Source: Rheinheimera hassiensis
GTDB lineage: Bacteria > Pseudomonadota > Gammaproteobacteria > Enterobacterales > Alteromonadaceae
Assembly: GCF_022436675.1 (NCBI RefSeq)
Contig: NZ_JAKUJZ010000007.1
Coordinates: 1-64,000 of the forward strand
Length of the DNA stretch: 64,000 nucleotides
Direction: 5' to 3'
Both the position numbers and the translations under genes were made by a program. Positions 25,633 through 34,883 of this stretch are shown piece after piece. Every line of letters begins with the position of its first letter. Position 1 is the first letter of the stretch. The notes below the pieces were generated by a model. That model saw nothing but the letters and a program-made list of their open reading frames with translations. It searched no databases and had not been told where the DNA came from.

Positions 25633-25658
25633 CACTGGCTAAGCTTGCTTAGCCAGTG
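25633..25658 (+). repeat. hairpin between the two tssC genes
   Basis: CACTGGCTAAGC (25633-25644) and GCTTAGCCAGTG (25647-25658) are perfectly complementary with two bases between. There is no T-run after it, so it is not a classical terminator; it may stabilise the end of the tssBC mRNA or lower read-through to the second tssC gene. Confidence 0.6.
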
Positions 25659-25701
25659 AGCTGTTGGTGTTATCCAAAGCAGGTAAGCAAATGAGGATGT
25701 C

Positions 25702-27252
25702 ATGGCCGACGCAGTAAAGTTTGTGTCTGAGGATGTATTTACAGCATCCTTTGCCGATGCGCAGCAGGCAGAATTTAATCAGCCTGCCTATACCCGGCTG
25801 GAGCGAAGTGGTGTACTGGCCCGGTTTCTACGTGAACCCGAGCCTTTAGCGGCTATTTTATACTGGCTGCAACATGTCGCCTGTACTCAGGTGCGTAGCG
25901 CTAATCTGGTCAGTGCTATGCTATGCCGTGCTATTGCTGATATCGACCGCCTAATAAACCTGCAACTAAATGACATTATTCACCATAGCCAGTTACAGCA
26001 ACTGGAAGCCAGCTGGCGGGGTTTGCTGTATCTGACTGAACAAACCGAGCGCCATGATCGGGAGCAAAAAGTTAAAGTAAAACTATTGTCGCTGTCGTGG
26101 CCTGAATTGAGCAAAGACATTAATCGTGCCATCGATTTCGACCAGAGCGACTTTTTCAAACTCATTTACGATAACGAATTTGATATGCCTGGCGGTGAAC
26201 CTTTTGGAGTGCTGATTGGCGACTATCAGATTAGCCACAAAATACGTCCCGGCCAGTTAACGAACGATTTGGATACGCTAAAAGAAGTGGCCCGCACTGC
26301 GGCAGCGGCCTTTGCCCCTTTTATTTGTGCAGCACACCCGTCGCTGTTTGGTGTTGATCATTTCTCTGAGCTTGGTCTGGTATCTGATATCGGCAGCCAG
26401 TTTAAGCAACCGGAATATGTAAAGTGGCGGTCGCTACGAGCTATGGAAGATGCGCGCTTTTTAGGCGTGGTACTGCCACAGGTATTGATGCGCAGCCCAT
26501 ATAAAGATGATGGCTCCCGTACAGAAAGCTTTGTGTTTCGCGAGGCATTGGCGCACCCGGAGCGCGATTACTTATGGGGCAATGCTGCTTTTGCTTTTGC
26601 CTCTGTGCTGGTAAGAGCGTACAGCGAATCAGGCTGGTTTGCGCAAATTCGGGGTATGAAGGCCGGCCAGCATAATTTTGGTCTGGTCAGTAATTTGCCG
26701 GTTAGCCGTTATGAAACGGAGAAGTATCAGAAGAGCAATAAACCGTCAGTTAACTTGCTGGTAGGGCACAGGTTTGAAGCTGAGTTATCAGATAACGGTT
26801 TTGTGCCGTTATCTGTGGTGCCCTACAGCGATTATTTTGCGTTTTATAACAATGCATCGGTGCAACTGGCTAAGAGTTACGACGACAAACTGTCTACCGT
26901 TAATGCCAGGCTATCGGCCATGCTGCAATATATTTTGTGCGTGGCCCGTTTTGCTCATTATATAAAAGTGATTGGCCGCGATAAGGTTGGCGGTTATCAC
27001 TCTGCCGAGCAATGCGAGCAAGAGCTGCAACGCTGGCTGCACAACTATACCACTGCATCAACAGATGCTTCTAACGATGTCCGGGCCCGCCATCCTTTGC
27101 GTGAAGCACGTATTCAGGTTAAAGAAAAACGCGGCGAACCGGGACGTTACTATTCGATTATTCAGCTGCAACCACATTTTCAGTTAGATCAGATGATTAC
27201 AACAGTAAAGCTGGTTGCTGAGCTATCACCTAAACAAGCCGTTACGGCGTGA
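25702..27252 (+). CDS. second TssC-like sheath protein (paralogue)
   Basis: A 516-aa protein clearly related to TssC: QLQQLEASWRGLLYLTEQ, IDFDQSDFFKLIYDNEFDMPGGEPFGVLIGDYQI, FAPFICAAHPSLFGVDHF, and RYYSIIQLQPHFQLDQMITTVKLVAEL at the end. It differs from its neighbour by a longer N-terminus (ARFLREPEPLAAILYWLQHV) and a divergent middle. No second TssB is present. It could be a special sheath end unit (cap or baseplate-proximal ring) or an accessory that binds TagJ, encoded next. Its function is inferred only from position and family. Confidence 0.88.
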   Translation: MADAVKFVSEDVFTASFADAQQAEFNQPAYTRLERSGVLARFLREPEPLAAILYWLQHVACTQVRSANLVSAMLCRAIADIDRLINLQLNDIIHHSQLQQLEASWRGLLYLTEQTERHDREQKVKVKLLSLSWPELSKDINRAIDFDQSDFFKLIYDNEFDMPGGEPFGVLIGDYQISHKIRPGQLTNDLDTLKEVARTAAAAFAPFICAAHPSLFGVDHFSELGLVSDIGSQFKQPEYVKWRSLRAMEDARFLGVVLPQVLMRSPYKDDGSRTESFVFREALAHPERDYLWGNAAFAFASVLVRAYSESGWFAQIRGMKAGQHNFGLVSNLPVSRYETEKYQKSNKPSVNLLVGHRFEAELSDNGFVPLSVVPYSDYFAFYNNASVQLAKSYDDKLSTVNARLSAMLQYILCVARFAHYIKVIGRDKVGGYHSAEQCEQELQRWLHNYTTASTDASNDVRARHPLREARIQVKEKRGEPGRYYSIIQLQPHFQLDQMITTVKLVAELSPKQAVTA

Positions 27253-27260
27253 GGTTAACA

Positions 27261-28061
27261 GTGAAACAATTACAGGCATTAATAAAACAGGGTGAATTAA
27301 TTTCTGCTACTGAGCGGGCAATGCAACTGCTACGTGATGATCCGGCCAATGCCGATGTACGGGCTGTTTATATTGAACTGTTATGTATTCAGGGCGCGCT
27401 GGAAAAAGCCGACCAGCAGTTGGATATGATGGTGCGCCAGCATCCCGATTTCCTTGTCGGCGCCGTTAATTTGCGCCAGTTGATCCGTGCGGCGTCGGCA
27501 AGGCACGATTTTTATAACGGTGGCATGACAGCAACGTTGTTTGGCGAACCTGATGCGATGTTTGAAGCACTGTTATCGCTGCGCCTGGCATTAAAAGAGC
27601 AGGATACCGATGCCGCAGTGAAAGCTGCAAACACACTGGAGGATCTGCGTGGCGCAGTAGCGCTGGATATCAACGGCGAAACAGCAGCGGATGTGCGCGA
27701 TCTGGACGACAGCCTGGCTGGTTATCTGGAGTTGTTTGGTACAGATGGCCAGTATTATCTGGCTAAGTTCAGCGAAATTGACAGTTTGCAGCTGAAAAAA
27801 CCAGAGTCACTGTTGGATACCGTCTGGCGCCGTGCAGAAATTGTGATTAAAGACGGCCCGCAAGGCGAGGTTTTTGTGCCGGTAACTTATGTCGACAGCT
27901 TAAAGGTATCAGAGCGGCTGGGCAAAGACACTAACTGGCAGCAGCATCATGAGCAGCTGGTTACCGGCGCAGGCCAGAAGATGTTGCTGGTTGGCGAAGA
28001 AGCGCTGACCTTAACTGAGGTCCGTCAGTTGTCACTGTCAGACTCTGCAGTTACTGCCTGA
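27261..28061 (+). CDS. tagJ: T6SS accessory protein TagJ (ImpE family)
   Basis: A 266-aa protein with an N-terminal tetratricopeptide-like helical part (LIKQGELISATERAMQLLRDDPANADVRAVYIELLCIQG pattern) and a C-terminal ImpE domain (SLLDTVWRRAEIVIKDGPQGEVFVPVTY). In other systems TagJ binds TssB and helps ClpV act on the sheath. GTG 27261 is preferred because GAGG at 27251-27254 lies six bases ahead; a GTG at 27249 overlapping the previous stop is also possible. Confidence 0.85.
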   Translation: MKQLQALIKQGELISATERAMQLLRDDPANADVRAVYIELLCIQGALEKADQQLDMMVRQHPDFLVGAVNLRQLIRAASARHDFYNGGMTATLFGEPDAMFEALLSLRLALKEQDTDAAVKAANTLEDLRGAVALDINGETAADVRDLDDSLAGYLELFGTDGQYYLAKFSEIDSLQLKKPESLLDTVWRRAEIVIKDGPQGEVFVPVTYVDSLKVSERLGKDTNWQQHHEQLVTGAGQKMLLVGEEALTLTEVRQLSLSDSAVTA

Positions 28062-28081
28062 GCGGGCACGGAGCTAACCTG

Positions 28082-28573
28082 GTGAAAGTGCATCACAAGC
28101 AACCGCTGCAACAATCACTACTCGATCGTTTGATTGACGACACGCCGGGGCAGAAAGACAGTGGCCGCAGCCGGCGCGGTTTTGATTTAAAAGCCTTGCG
28201 CCAGAGTGTGCGGCGCGATCTGGAGAATTTGCTCAACAGCAGAGTGCAATGGCATACCTGGCCTGACAGTTACACCGAGCTGCCGCAAAGCCTGCTTAAC
28301 TACGGCCTGCCGGATTTTTCTGTGATGGTTGTTGACTCTGATGAGGGCCGTTTGCAGCTGTGCCGTGCGGTTGAGCAAACCATTCGCCGGTTTGAACCGC
28401 GCTTTGTTGACGTTGAAGTAACAGTACCAGAGCAGGAACACGGCATGGAGCGCGTGCTTAAACTGCGTATTCAGGCACTGTTATACGCAGACCCAGAGCC
28501 GGAACATATTATGTTTGACTCAGAAGTAGAACCGGTACATCTGGGGCTGACAATCAGGGATTATCAGGCATGA
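28082..28573 (+). CDS. tssE: T6SS baseplate protein TssE (gp25-like)
   Basis: A 163-aa protein with a GTG start. It has the gp25/lysozyme-like fold pattern: QSLLDRLIDD near the start, LRQSVRRDLENLLNSR (the conserved R..LE.LLN.R), LPQSLLNYGLPDF and an RRFEPRFVDVEV strand. TssE is part of the baseplate wedge that starts sheath growth. Overlaps tssF by four bases (ATGA). Confidence 0.94.
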   Translation: MKVHHKQPLQQSLLDRLIDDTPGQKDSGRSRRGFDLKALRQSVRRDLENLLNSRVQWHTWPDSYTELPQSLLNYGLPDFSVMVVDSDEGRLQLCRAVEQTIRRFEPRFVDVEVTVPEQEHGMERVLKLRIQALLYADPEPEHIMFDSEVEPVHLGLTIRDYQA

Positions 28574-30402
28574 ATGATGAATTATTAAAGTATTACAATC
28601 GTGAACTGACTTATATCCGCCGTATGGGCGCTGAATTTGCCGAGCAATACCCGAAAATTGCTGGTCGGTTACGCATCAGCGAAGAGAATGTTGAAGATCC
28701 ACACGTATCCCGTTTAATTGAAGGTTTTGCGCTGTTAACGGCGCAAATCCGCCAGAAGCTGGATGATAGCTTTCCCGAGTTGACCGATGCTTTGCTCGGC
28801 CAGTTATACCCGGATTATCAGGCACCCATACCTTCAACATCGGTATTAAAACTTACCAGCCAGAACCTGTCGAACTCGGGCATTACCGTCAAACGGGGCA
28901 CCGAGTTTGAAACCCGTACCGATGGCCTTAAACCCTGTACGTTTCAGGCCTGCTACGACACTGATGTCTGGCCATTAAATGTGGTTGCTGCCGAGTTTAA
29001 AAATACGCCATTTCATGCACCCAGGCCGCCGGTGCAGCAAAGTGCTAAAGCATTGTTAAAGCTGCAATTGGCGTGTGAGTTTGAAAATACTGCCATGCAC
29101 GAACTGGAGGTGCCGGTATTACGGTTTTATTTAAATGGCCAGCGCCACCATGTCTATCGTTTGTATGAGCTATTGCTAAGCAAACTGCTGGCTGTCGGTA
29201 TTGCACCTGCAGGTAAACCTGAAGCAATAACGTTTTTATCAGCGGCTCAGTTACAGGCGGTGGGGTTTGCCGATGAGCATCAGGTTGTTCCTTACAGCCA
29301 GCGTAGCTTTGCCGGTTATCGTTTACTGATTGAACAGTTTCTGTGTCCGGAGAAGTTTCTATTTGTTGAGCTGCAACAGCTTGACCCGGCCTGGCCAGAT
29401 ATTGACGATAAGTTTGAATTGTATTTTTACCTCTCTGAAGGCGCTGAAGAACTGGAGCGGCATATTACTGCCGACAGCATGCTGCTTAGCTGTACACCGG
29501 TGATAAATTTATTCAGCCAGAAGCTGGAGCCGGTAAACCTGGATGCTTCGCAATACGAGTATCGCCTGGTGCCCCGTTATCTGGATGCAGATGTGTGCGA
29601 AGTGATCCGCATTGAGCAGGTGCAGGCGTTCGACCCTTTTGGCAACGAAGTAACACTTAACCCTTATTACAGCCAGGGCCACCCGGATTATTTGCAACAA
29701 CAGGATATGTTCTGGCACAGCCGGCGTGAATTTGCCGATTGGGCCGGAGGCTATTCGGAAACAGGTACCGAAATGTATTTGTCGGTGGTTGATCGTAAAT
29801 TTAACGGCGTAAATGCCACTGACACACCCAAAGACTGGGTGGTGCAGGTGCAGGCGTTGTGCAGCAACCGTAACTTACCGGCTTATTTACCTTTTGGTGG
29901 TGGCGAACCACGCTTTTTAATCCGCAAACATGCTGATGTCATCAAAGAAGTGCGTTGCTTACACGCACCCACACCCAGTGTGCGCCCGGCATTGCAGGAA
30001 GCCAGCCGCTGGCAATTGGTGAATCATTTAACCCTGAATCACTTTACCGGCGACGATGCCTTAAATCGGCTTAAAGAAACCCTGCAGTTATATGACTTTC
30101 GCTGTACGCCTGAATCCAAAGCGCTTATTGATGGGATTTGTGGCCTGCGGATCAGTACTGGCACTGCCAGAGTAAGCCACAATGGCCGGGTTGCAGTATG
30201 TAGCGGTAGTGAAATTTTGCTGGAGTTTACCCAGTCATCTTATGCTGGTAGTGGTATTTACTTTTTTGCCAATATTCTGGATGTGTTTTTCGCACAGTAC
30301 GCCACTGTAAATAGTTACACGCGATTGACAGTAAAGTTGAAAGAACATGAGCAGCTATACCATCGCTGGCCAGCGCGTTCTGGCTCTAAGGTATTGCTGT
30401 GA
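28570..30402 (+). CDS. tssF: T6SS baseplate protein TssF
   Basis: A 610-aa protein with the family start LLKYYNRELTYIRRMGAEFAEQYPKIAGRL and the following DPHVSRLIEGFALLTAQIRQKLDD. TssF forms the baseplate wedge with TssG, TssE and TssK. Normal length. It overlaps both neighbours by four bases, so tssEFG are translationally coupled. Confidence 0.95.
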   Translation: MNDELLKYYNRELTYIRRMGAEFAEQYPKIAGRLRISEENVEDPHVSRLIEGFALLTAQIRQKLDDSFPELTDALLGQLYPDYQAPIPSTSVLKLTSQNLSNSGITVKRGTEFETRTDGLKPCTFQACYDTDVWPLNVVAAEFKNTPFHAPRPPVQQSAKALLKLQLACEFENTAMHELEVPVLRFYLNGQRHHVYRLYELLLSKLLAVGIAPAGKPEAITFLSAAQLQAVGFADEHQVVPYSQRSFAGYRLLIEQFLCPEKFLFVELQQLDPAWPDIDDKFELYFYLSEGAEELERHITADSMLLSCTPVINLFSQKLEPVNLDASQYEYRLVPRYLDADVCEVIRIEQVQAFDPFGNEVTLNPYYSQGHPDYLQQQDMFWHSRREFADWAGGYSETGTEMYLSVVDRKFNGVNATDTPKDWVVQVQALCSNRNLPAYLPFGGGEPRFLIRKHADVIKEVRCLHAPTPSVRPALQEASRWQLVNHLTLNHFTGDDALNRLKETLQLYDFRCTPESKALIDGICGLRISTGTARVSHNGRVAVCSGSEILLEFTQSSYAGSGIYFFANILDVFFAQYATVNSYTRLTVKLKEHEQLYHRWPARSGSKVLL

Positions 30403-31403
30403 AACTGGAACAGTTAACCACTAATCCGTCAGAGTTTGATTTTTATCAGGCGGTATATTCTCTGGAGCGCCAGTTTGGCAGTGAACAAAAGCGCTGGCAG
30501 GGTATTGGCCGCGATGGTTTTCCCAAACAGGAATTAGTGCGTTTTAAAAGTGTGCAACATTTGGGGTTCCCCGGCCAGCCGATTATAAAAGTAGAACCGC
30601 GCGCAGCAGAAAAACTGCGCAGTGGCGCCCAGGCTGTTGCTATGCACGTTAGTTTTTTAGGCCTAACCGGCCCCAGCGGAGTGTTACCACAACACTATAC
30701 GGAAATGGTGCTGCAGCGCCTGAAGCAGCGCGATAAAACCATGCGCGACTTCTTTGATTTGTTTAATCACCGTTTAATTTCATTGTATTACCGCGCTTGG
30801 GAAAAATACCGCTTTGCCTGTCAGTATGAAATTGCTGCGCCAGAGCAGGATAGTTTTAGCGCGGTGTTAAAAACCTTATCTGGCGCGCGCAAAACACTCG
30901 GTTTGTATTATGCCGGCGCCTTTAGCCAGCACAACCGCAGTGCGCAGCAGTTAACACAAATTCTGACCGAGCTATTAAAAACCAAAGTAGAGCTGGAGCC
31001 ATTAAAGGGCCGCTGGCTTACCTTGGGTAAAGATGAGCAAAGCCGGCTGGCAATGAAGTTTCTGCCGCACGGCCAGCATGCAGGCCTTGGTCAGTCGGCA
31101 ATGCTTGGCAGCCGGGTATGGGATGTCAGTTCAGCTATTGAACTGATCATCACTGCGCCACCAGGGCGGGGTGATCAATTACTGCCCGGCAGTTATCAGC
31201 ATGCATTGATTAGCAGCGTACTGGCAGACTTTTTGCCAGCAGCACTTAAAGTGCGGGTTACGCTGGTAGGCAAGCACCAGGATTTCCCTACCGCACAGTT
31301 GGGCAAACGCCAGCTTTGTCTGGGCCAAAGCGGCAGTTTGGCTGTCAGGACTTCAATACAACATCAGTTGACCCGGCTTAGCTATCAGCTGGCCCGGGCC
31401 TAG
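30399..31403 (+). CDS. tssG: T6SS baseplate protein TssG
   Basis: A 334-aa protein with a GTG start overlapping the tssF stop. Family marks: FDFYQAVYSLERQFG, RFKSVQHLGFPGQ, MHVSFLGLTGPSGVLPQHYTEMVLQR and FFDLFNHRLISLYYRAWEKYR. Partner of TssF in the baseplate. Confidence 0.95.
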   Translation: MKLEQLTTNPSEFDFYQAVYSLERQFGSEQKRWQGIGRDGFPKQELVRFKSVQHLGFPGQPIIKVEPRAAEKLRSGAQAVAMHVSFLGLTGPSGVLPQHYTEMVLQRLKQRDKTMRDFFDLFNHRLISLYYRAWEKYRFACQYEIAAPEQDSFSAVLKTLSGARKTLGLYYAGAFSQHNRSAQQLTQILTELLKTKVELEPLKGRWLTLGKDEQSRLAMKFLPHGQHAGLGQSAMLGSRVWDVSSAIELIITAPPGRGDQLLPGSYQHALISSVLADFLPAALKVRVTLVGKHQDFPTAQLGKRQLCLGQSGSLAVRTSIQHQLTRLSYQLARA

Positions 31404-31423
31404 TTAATGCACAGGAAGCAATT

Positions 31424-34021
31424 ATGTCTACTACCACGTTAAAAAGTCTGGTTGAAAAACTTAACTCTGCCAGCCGTCAATCGCTGGAAGCGGCGACAGC
31501 ACGTTGTCAGTCACGCTCGCATTACAGTGTCGAAACCGAACACTGGCTCGATGCCATGCTGGAACAAGGTGATGGTGATCTGCAATTGTTATTACGCAGT
31601 TTTGGTATTAATACCGATACGGTAAAGCAGCAACTGCAGCAAGCGCTGGAGCAGATGAAAACCGGTAATAACGCCTTACCAAGCATTTCGGTGCAGCTGA
31701 TTAACCTGTTACGTACCAGTTGGCTTAGCACCACTATTGAATTTGCCGACCAGCAGATCCGCTCTGCCTATATTATTTACACCTTGCTTAAAGATGACAG
31801 CATGGCTGCGCTGTTAAGCCGCCGTGTTCCGGCGTTGGATAAACTGGATGCTGCAGAGTTGCTGCGGGTATGGCCAGAGCTGGCCAAACAAAGTGGCGAG
31901 CAGCAAAATGCAGCTGCGGCATCAGCCAAAGTGACCGGCGGTAAAACACCGTCATTGGATCAGTTCACGACCGATCTTACCGCCCAGGCCCGGGCTGGTA
32001 AAATTGACCCTATTGTCGGGCGTGATTATGAAATCCGCCAGATGATCGATATTTTAACCCGGCGCCGGCAAAATAACCCGATCCTGACCGGTGAAGCGGG
32101 TGTAGGTAAAACGGCTGTGGTTGAAGGCTTAGCGCTGAAGATTGCTGCCGGCGAAGTGCCGGATAAACTTAAAAATATCAGCTTACGGGTGCTGGATCTG
32201 GCATTACTGCAGGCCGGTGCCGGTATGAAAGGTGAATTTGAAAACCGGCTGAAAAATGTGATTAAAGAAGTAAACAACTCTGCCACGCCGGTTATTCTGT
32301 TTATTGATGAAGCTCATACCATGATAGGCAGCGGCGGACAGGCAGGGCAGAACGATGCCGCCAACCTGTTAAAACCGGCACTTGCCCGCGGTGAGCTGCG
32401 CACTATAGCTGCCACTACCTGGGCTGAGTATAAAAAATACTTCGAAAAAGACGCTGCGCTGGCAAGACGTTTTCAGGTAGTTAAAGTAGAAGAGCCCACT
32501 CCGGCACTGGCTGCCATTATGATGCGCGGTTTGTTGCCCGTTATGGAGCAGCATCACGGTGTATCAATAACCGAGCAGGCGTTGCAGGCTGCCGTTAACT
32601 TATCGCATCGTTATATCAATGGCCGTCAGCTACCGGACAAAGCAGTAGGTTTACTTGACACCGCCTGTGCCCGGGTTGCGATGAGCCAGGATGCGATACC
32701 CGGTCCGGTAGAAGATCAGCAGCGTAAAGTGGCGCAGCTGCAGCAGGAAATCGCTGTATTAAAACGCGAGCAATGTCTGGGCGTGGATCATGCAGAAGCG
32801 CTGCAGGCGCTGGATGAAAAATCGCAGCAAGCACAGCAGCAACTTGAACAATTGCAGCAAGACTGGCAGCAACAGAAAACGCTGGTAGCTGAAGCAAGAG
32901 ACTTGGCGCAGCAACTGACCGCTGAGCCGCAAGCTGAGCACTCGCCGTTATTACAGCGTTTACTGGAAATTAAAGCAGATTTTTCGGCTATTACCGACCC
33001 CATGGTGCACTGGCAGGTAACTGAAGAGTTAATTGCTGAAGTGGTATCAGACTGGACTGGTATTCCGCTGGGTAAAATGCAGGCTGATGAAATTAATACC
33101 GTATTAGCGCTTAATACCTTTTTACAACAACGGGTAGTAGGGCAAGACCATGCGCTTGAACTTATCGCCCGCACTGTGCAGACATCCCGTGCACAGCTGG
33201 CCGATGAAAACAAACCCAATGGTATTTTCCTGCTTACCGGCCCAAGCGGGGTAGGTAAAACAGAAACCGCACTGGCACTGGCTGAGCAGGTTTACGGCAG
33301 CGAAGAGCAGCTTACTGTTATTAACATGTCAGAGTTTAAAGAAGAGCATAAGGTGTCGTTATTGCTTGGCTCTCCACCGGGTTATGTCGGTTATGGTGAA
33401 GGCGGTGTGTTAACTGAGGCGGTGCGGCGCAAACCGTACAGCGTGATCCTGCTGGATGAAATGGAAAAAGCCCATCCTGGGGTGCAGGACATCTTTTATC
33501 AGGTGTTTGATAAAGGCACGATTAAAGATGGTGAAGGCCGGGATATCGATTTTAAAAACACCATCATCATTATGACGTCAAATGTTGGCACCGACACAAC
33601 CATGCGCTTGTTTGAAGACCCCGATACTGCGCCATCGACAGAGGGCTTAGCCAAAGCACTTAAAGATGATTTGTTAAAAGTGTTTAAACCAGCTTTTCTT
33701 GGCCGCTTAAATCTGATCCCCTATCTGCCGCTTGATAATGACAAGTTAGGCTTGATTACCGGCCTGCAGTTAAAACGGATTGAAAAGCGCTTGCAACAAC
33801 ATTACCGCGCTGAATTTAGTTATAGCCCGCAGGTTACTGAGCTGATTGTCAGCCAGTGTCAGGATGCAGGCTCAGGCGCCCGCACTATCCATAATATTCT
33901 GCAAAACCAGTTGTTACCTGAGCTATCGGTGCGGATTTTACAGCGTGTGGCGCAGCAACAACCCGTTACGGCAATTGAACTACAGGCGGCTGACGGCGTG
34001 TTTAGCTACGCGGTAAATTAA
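31424..34021 (+). CDS. tssH: T6SS AAA+ ATPase TssH (ClpV)
   Basis: An 865-aa ClpB-like ATPase that disassembles contracted sheath. N-domain (~1-165), first AAA module with Walker A GEAGVGKTA and Walker B VILFIDEAH, a coiled-coil middle region rich in Gln (around residues 430-510), second AAA module with GPSGVGKTE and VILLDEME, and the typical ClpB small C-terminal domain. Last gene of the structural run, 20 bp after tssG. No clear terminator follows it. Confidence 0.96.
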   Translation: MSTTTLKSLVEKLNSASRQSLEAATARCQSRSHYSVETEHWLDAMLEQGDGDLQLLLRSFGINTDTVKQQLQQALEQMKTGNNALPSISVQLINLLRTSWLSTTIEFADQQIRSAYIIYTLLKDDSMAALLSRRVPALDKLDAAELLRVWPELAKQSGEQQNAAAASAKVTGGKTPSLDQFTTDLTAQARAGKIDPIVGRDYEIRQMIDILTRRRQNNPILTGEAGVGKTAVVEGLALKIAAGEVPDKLKNISLRVLDLALLQAGAGMKGEFENRLKNVIKEVNNSATPVILFIDEAHTMIGSGGQAGQNDAANLLKPALARGELRTIAATTWAEYKKYFEKDAALARRFQVVKVEEPTPALAAIMMRGLLPVMEQHHGVSITEQALQAAVNLSHRYINGRQLPDKAVGLLDTACARVAMSQDAIPGPVEDQQRKVAQLQQEIAVLKREQCLGVDHAEALQALDEKSQQAQQQLEQLQQDWQQQKTLVAEARDLAQQLTAEPQAEHSPLLQRLLEIKADFSAITDPMVHWQVTEELIAEVVSDWTGIPLGKMQADEINTVLALNTFLQQRVVGQDHALELIARTVQTSRAQLADENKPNGIFLLTGPSGVGKTETALALAEQVYGSEEQLTVINMSEFKEEHKVSLLLGSPPGYVGYGEGGVLTEAVRRKPYSVILLDEMEKAHPGVQDIFYQVFDKGTIKDGEGRDIDFKNTIIIMTSNVGTDTTMRLFEDPDTAPSTEGLAKALKDDLLKVFKPAFLGRLNLIPYLPLDNDKLGLITGLQLKRIEKRLQQHYRAEFSYSPQVTELIVSQCQDAGSGARTIHNILQNQLLPELSVRILQRVAQQQPVTAIELQAADGVFSYAVN

Positions 34022-34104
34022 TATTTTGCTGCCTGTTGTAGGTACCTAAGTGACTGGTAGCAAAGAAAAGTTAAAAATTAGCGCGTTAAATAGTTAATTT
34101 GTTG

Positions 34105-34132
34105 TTGTCAATATTTTATTTGGCGATATAAT
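34105..34132 (+). promoter_or_regulatory. putative hcp promoter
   Basis: TTGTCA (34105-34110) and a perfect TATAAT (34127-34132), 16 bp apart, in the 295-bp AT-rich gap between tssH and hcp. This leaves a leader of ~180 nt before hcp. Its strength fits the need for large amounts of Hcp. Confidence 0.6.
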
Positions 34133-34316
34133 TTGTGAAGTTTAAAAACTTACTGGCGATATTTAATGTTTTTGTAATAACACTAAATATATATTAAGTG
34201 CTTATTATATAAACTTTGTGGTGGTTTTTAACGTTTTGTCCGGGTTGATTAGTTACCCAGGCTAACCTTGATGTCCAATGTTGGGCACCTGTTTAAATAT
34301 GCAAAAGGAGCATAGC

Positions 34317-34796
34317 ATGCAAGCAAATACCTACCTGAAATACGGCGCGATCAAAGGCGAAACAACCGCTGAAGAGTTCAAGGACATGATCACTGTGTTA
34401 TCAATGGACTGGGGCACTCAGCGTGAACTGAGCTCATTCACTGGTACTGCAATGGACCGTGAAGCCAGCGCTACCCGTTTAAATGATATCGTTATCACTA
34501 AACTGCAGGACAAATCTTCTCCGGATCTGTTCAAAGAAGCGACTATCGGTAAAGGCCAGAAAGCCGTATTCCACATCACCAAGCAAGGCGATAAAGTGGA
34601 AGAGATCATGAAAATTGAACTGACTGATGCGATGATCAGCAGCTACCAGATGTCAGTATCTGGTGACCGTCCAACAGAAACTATCGTTATCAGCTACACC
34701 GAGCTGATGATGACTGTTACTCCTACAGACGACAAAAACAACGTTACTGCTCCGTTGGTATACGGTTACAGCGGCGTTAAAGGTTCTAAGCTGTAA
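34317..34796 (+). CDS. hcp: T6SS tube protein Hcp (TssD)
   Basis: A 159-aa protein that stacks as hexamers to form the inner tube. ATG 34317 follows a strong AAAGGAG (34304-34310); an upstream in-frame start at 34278 is unlikely. Family marks: YLKYGAIKGETT at the start, TGTAMDREASA, TDAMISSYQMS and a C-terminal IVISYTELMMTVTPTD. Its own promoter and a strong terminator frame the gene, making it a separate, highly expressed unit. Confidence 0.95.
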   Translation: MQANTYLKYGAIKGETTAEEFKDMITVLSMDWGTQRELSSFTGTAMDREASATRLNDIVITKLQDKSSPDLFKEATIGKGQKAVFHITKQGDKVEEIMKIELTDAMISSYQMSVSGDRPTETIVISYTELMMTVTPTDDKNNVTAPLVYGYSGVKGSKL

Positions 34797-34805
34797 GCTA
34801 AACCC

Positions 34806-34834
34806 GCTGGTGTGGATTACCACACCAGCTTTTT
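34806..34834 (+). terminator. rho-independent terminator after hcp
   Basis: Perfect 10-bp stem GCTGGTGTGG / CCACACCAGC with loop ATTA and five T residues. It ends ten bases after the hcp stop, and probably allows only part of the transcripts to enter vgrG. Confidence 0.92.
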
Positions 34835-34883
34835 ATCTGCTTTTTTACCAATCATCTTATCAGTAACCAATTGAGGCGAATGG

